This document shows positions 25,954 to 27,477 of a stretch of DNA of 27,477 nucleotides, piece by piece (position 1 is the first letter of the stretch; the number at the start of each line of letters is the position of its first letter). A model generated the notes under the pieces. That model made no database searches, was not told the origin of the DNA, and worked only from the letters and a program-made list of their open reading frames with translations. The position numbers were made by a program, and so were the translations under genes. The stretch comes from Rhodobacteraceae bacterium UBA996. GTDB taxonomy: Bacteria; Pseudomonadota; Alphaproteobacteria; Rhodobacterales; Rhodobacteraceae. Location of the stretch: contig DBBA01000239.1 in assembly GCA_002291955.1 (NCBI GenBank), positions 1-27,477 on the forward strand, written 5' to 3'.

Positions 25954-26637
25954 CTAGGGCAGAAGCGACATCACCCCCCAGGCAAGCGATGCCGCCCCGA
26001 CCGCCACCGCGGCCAGCGACACGAGGCGGAAGCGCGCGGCCGCCGGGGGGGCGGGGGGGCGTTCCAGCGCGTCGAGCCGCGCCTCGATCCGGGCCTGGAC
26101 GAGTTCGATGCGCTCCATCGCCGTGACCAGCATGGCGTCGGGCGTGGCGTCGGGTGTCGCGACGGGCGTCACCCCGGGCGCGGGGGGGGCCGCACGGACC
26201 TGCGCGGCGCGCAGTTCGGCCATCCCTTCGACCAGACGTTGCAGCAGGCGCCGGTCCGGGGGCACGTCGGGCAGCGTGCCGGGGACGGGGCGCAGGGTCA
26301 GGCTGTGGCCGTCCACCGTGCGGGCGAGGGCGGAGACGGTGAATTCGAACCCGTCGTCCACGGGCGGGTCGAGCGGCACGAGAAAGCCGTAGCGCCCGGT
26401 GCCGATGCCGCCCTTCTGCAGGTCGGGGCGGTGACGGTCGGCCACCACGCTGGCCACCACCCGCCCGTCGCGCAGGATGTCCACCGCGACCTCCGCCGCT
26501 TCGTCGGCCCGGTCGATCACCCAGCCGGCCACGCGGTTCGGGCGCAGCACGTCGATCACGCCGTAAAGCCGCGCCGCAGGCACCGGGGTCGCCCCCGTGC
26601 CGCCACCCGGACCCTGCACCGGACCCATGTCGTTCAT
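25954..26637 (-). CDS. Tail-anchored protein with GxID...GW beta module, function unknown
   Basis: 227 aa from ATG 26637 (ATG 26628 also possible). After a Gly/Pro leader, residues 25-118 form a beta-rich module: YGVIDVLRPNRVAGWVIDRADEAAEVAVDILRDGRVVASVVADRHRPDLQKGGIGTGRYGFLVPLD. This G.ID....V.GWV.D pattern occurs, as I recall, in repeats attached to alphaproteobacterial glycosyltransferases and surface proteins. A linker with a short ATPDATPDA repeat and a helical segment (about 170-193, MERIELVQARIEARLDALE) leads to a single C-terminal transmembrane helix at about 205-225. The N-terminal domain would be cytoplasmic if it is tail-anchored. It is divergent from a secreted protein gene across 111 bp. 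I can assign no function. Confidence 0.8.
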   Translation of the reverse strand: MNDMGPVQGPGGGTGATPVPAARLYGVIDVLRPNRVAGWVIDRADEAAEVAVDILRDGRVVASVVADRHRPDLQKGGIGTGRYGFLVPLDPPVDDGFEFTVSALARTVDGHSLTLRPVPGTLPDVPPDRRLLQRLVEGMAELRAAQVRAAPPAPGVTPVATPDATPDAMLVTAMERIELVQARIEARLDALERPPAPPAAARFRLVSLAAVAVGAASLAWGVMSLLP

Positions 26638-26748
26638 GCCGCGCACCACCCCGGGGTTCCTGTTCCGCGGGCGTAGCGCGTCCGCGTTAAGGCATCTCTA
26701 AGCCCGGCCGTGGAGAGGTGGCGCGGCATCGCAACACCGGGGGGTCCC

Positions 26749-27477
26749 ATGCGTCTGCGCCTGACATGCGTGTCGCTGGGCATGGCCGTGGCGCTGGTTG
26801 CCCTTGTGGACCGGGCATTCGCGGAGGCGACGGCGCTGCTGCCCGTGGTGACCGGCCCCGAGGAGGTGATCTTCGACGCGGCCGACCAGCGGTGCGAGAC
26901 CTGGGACATCCCCGATGCCCCGGCGCGCGCCTGGCGCGCGGCCGATGGCACGCTGCGCGTGATCGCCGGGGCCGAGCGCAACCGCGCGCTGGAAGGACCG
27001 GGCACGGCTGCGCTGGCCCGCGACTGCGCGGTGCTGCACGAGGGCGCGCGCGACCCCGATCCGGCCGCCTGGGACGGGCGCACCTGGATCGCGGCGGTGC
27101 ACCCCGACGGGCCGGGGCGCCTGGTCGCGCTGGGGCATGTGGAGTACCACGGGCACCTGGACCCGGTCCGCTGCCCGTCGGGGCAGTACCTGGCCTGCTG
27201 GTTCAACGGGATCGTGGAACTGCGGTCGGACGATGGCGGGCAGAGCTTCACCCGGCAGGGCGGCGGGGCCGACCTGGTGGCGGCCCTGCCCTACCCCTGG
27301 CCGGGCGAGACCGGCGCGCGCATGGGTTACTTCAACCCCAGCAACATCGTCGAACGGGACGGGTTCCTGTACGCCTTTGTCTTTGCGGAAGGATATGGCG
27401 CGCAGGCGCGCGGGCCCTGCCTGCTGCGGCGCCCGGTGGGCGGGGGGGCCGCGGACTGGCGGGCCTGGGACGGGGCG
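26749..27477 (+). CDS. Secreted protein with Asp-box, sialidase-fold-like (cut by right edge)
   Basis: 243 codons to the window end with no stop. The start ATG 26749 is preceded by a GGGGG run. Residues 1-25 form a signal peptide (LRLTCVSLGMAVALVALVDRAFA/EA). The rest is rich in Trp, Gly and Asp with cysteine pairs (C49, C93, C142, C150, C224). SDDGGQSFT (160-168) matches the Asp-box (BNR) signature SxDxGxxF/W that marks sialidase-type beta-propellers, and YFNPSNIVERDGFLYAFVF resembles a following propeller strand. Catalytic residues of a true sialidase cannot be checked on this part. It is best described as an exported Asp-box propeller protein, a putative glycoside hydrolase or carbohydrate-binding protein. 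Confidence 0.75.
   Translation, partial: MRLRLTCVSLGMAVALVALVDRAFAEATALLPVVTGPEEVIFDAADQRCETWDIPDAPARAWRAADGTLRVIAGAERNRALEGPGTAALARDCAVLHEGARDPDPAAWDGRTWIAAVHPDGPGRLVALGHVEYHGHLDPVRCPSGQYLACWFNGIVELRSDDGGQSFTRQGGGADLVAALPYPWPGETGARMGYFNPSNIVERDGFLYAFVFAEGYGAQARGPCLLRRPVGGGAADWRAWDGA

Overview
The window is very GC-rich and densely coded. It reads as the chromosome of an alphaproteobacterium of the Rhodobacterales (Rhodobacteraceae/Roseobacter type). This rests on the yfgM-bamB-der block, a soxBDAG sarcosine oxidase operon with a small membrane gene inside it, an ATM1-type ABC exporter, a ccmI-ruvX-DUF1289 block, a class III alcohol dehydrogenase and GGGGGC-AGM-GCCCCC hairpin repeats between genes. 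I see no rRNA, tRNA, CRISPR array, intact insertion sequence or phage gene. The content is mainly housekeeping and metabolic.

Layout. 1-1855: an ECF sigma factor and its membrane anti-sigma factor (+) diverge from a secreted Asp/Gly-rich protein that runs off the left edge (-). The 157 bp between them holds what looks like a back-to-back ECF promoter pair built on one palindromic -35 element. 1856-2550: about 695 bp with no convincing gene. 2551-7759 (all -): guaB, then the conserved yfgM>bamB>der envelope/ribosome block, with a repeat hairpin between der and guaB. 7897-9738 (-): ATM1-family ABC exporter. 9872-11713 (-): large Ala/Pro-rich membrane-anchored LysM protein, divergent from a LOG-family nucleotide phosphoribohydrolase (+). 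12486-15521 (-): sodB, a multi-pass membrane protein carrying a frameshift, and a SAM methyltransferase, closely spaced; a LysR regulator diverges from sodB. 16694-22169 (-): soxB, a 68-aa membrane protein, soxD, soxA, soxG. 22312-24267 (+): ccmI, ruvX and a DUF1289 protein, overlapping. 24282-24563 (-): I78-type peptidase inhibitor lipoprotein. 24666-25796 (+): glutathione-dependent formaldehyde dehydrogenase, followed by a 22-bp perfect palindrome. 25954-26637 (-): tail-anchored protein with a GxID...GW module. 26749-27477 (+): a secreted sialidase-fold-like protein cut by the right edge.

How genes work together. Sarcosine oxidase demethylates sarcosine, releasing glycine, H2O2 and a one-carbon unit as methylene-tetrahydrofolate or formaldehyde; the formaldehyde dehydrogenase 2.5 kb away can oxidise escaped formaldehyde. 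BamB (outer-membrane protein assembly) and YfgM (a Sec-associated chaperone adapter) sit with Der (50S ribosome maturation). The sigma/anti-sigma pair probably controls the divergent secreted protein.

I did not find a clearly new multi-gene system. The most unusual signals are the symmetric divergent ECF promoter, the uncharacterised frameshifted membrane protein between sodB and a methyltransferase, the small membrane gene plus double hairpin inside the sarcosine oxidase operon, and the perfect palindrome after the formaldehyde dehydrogenase gene.
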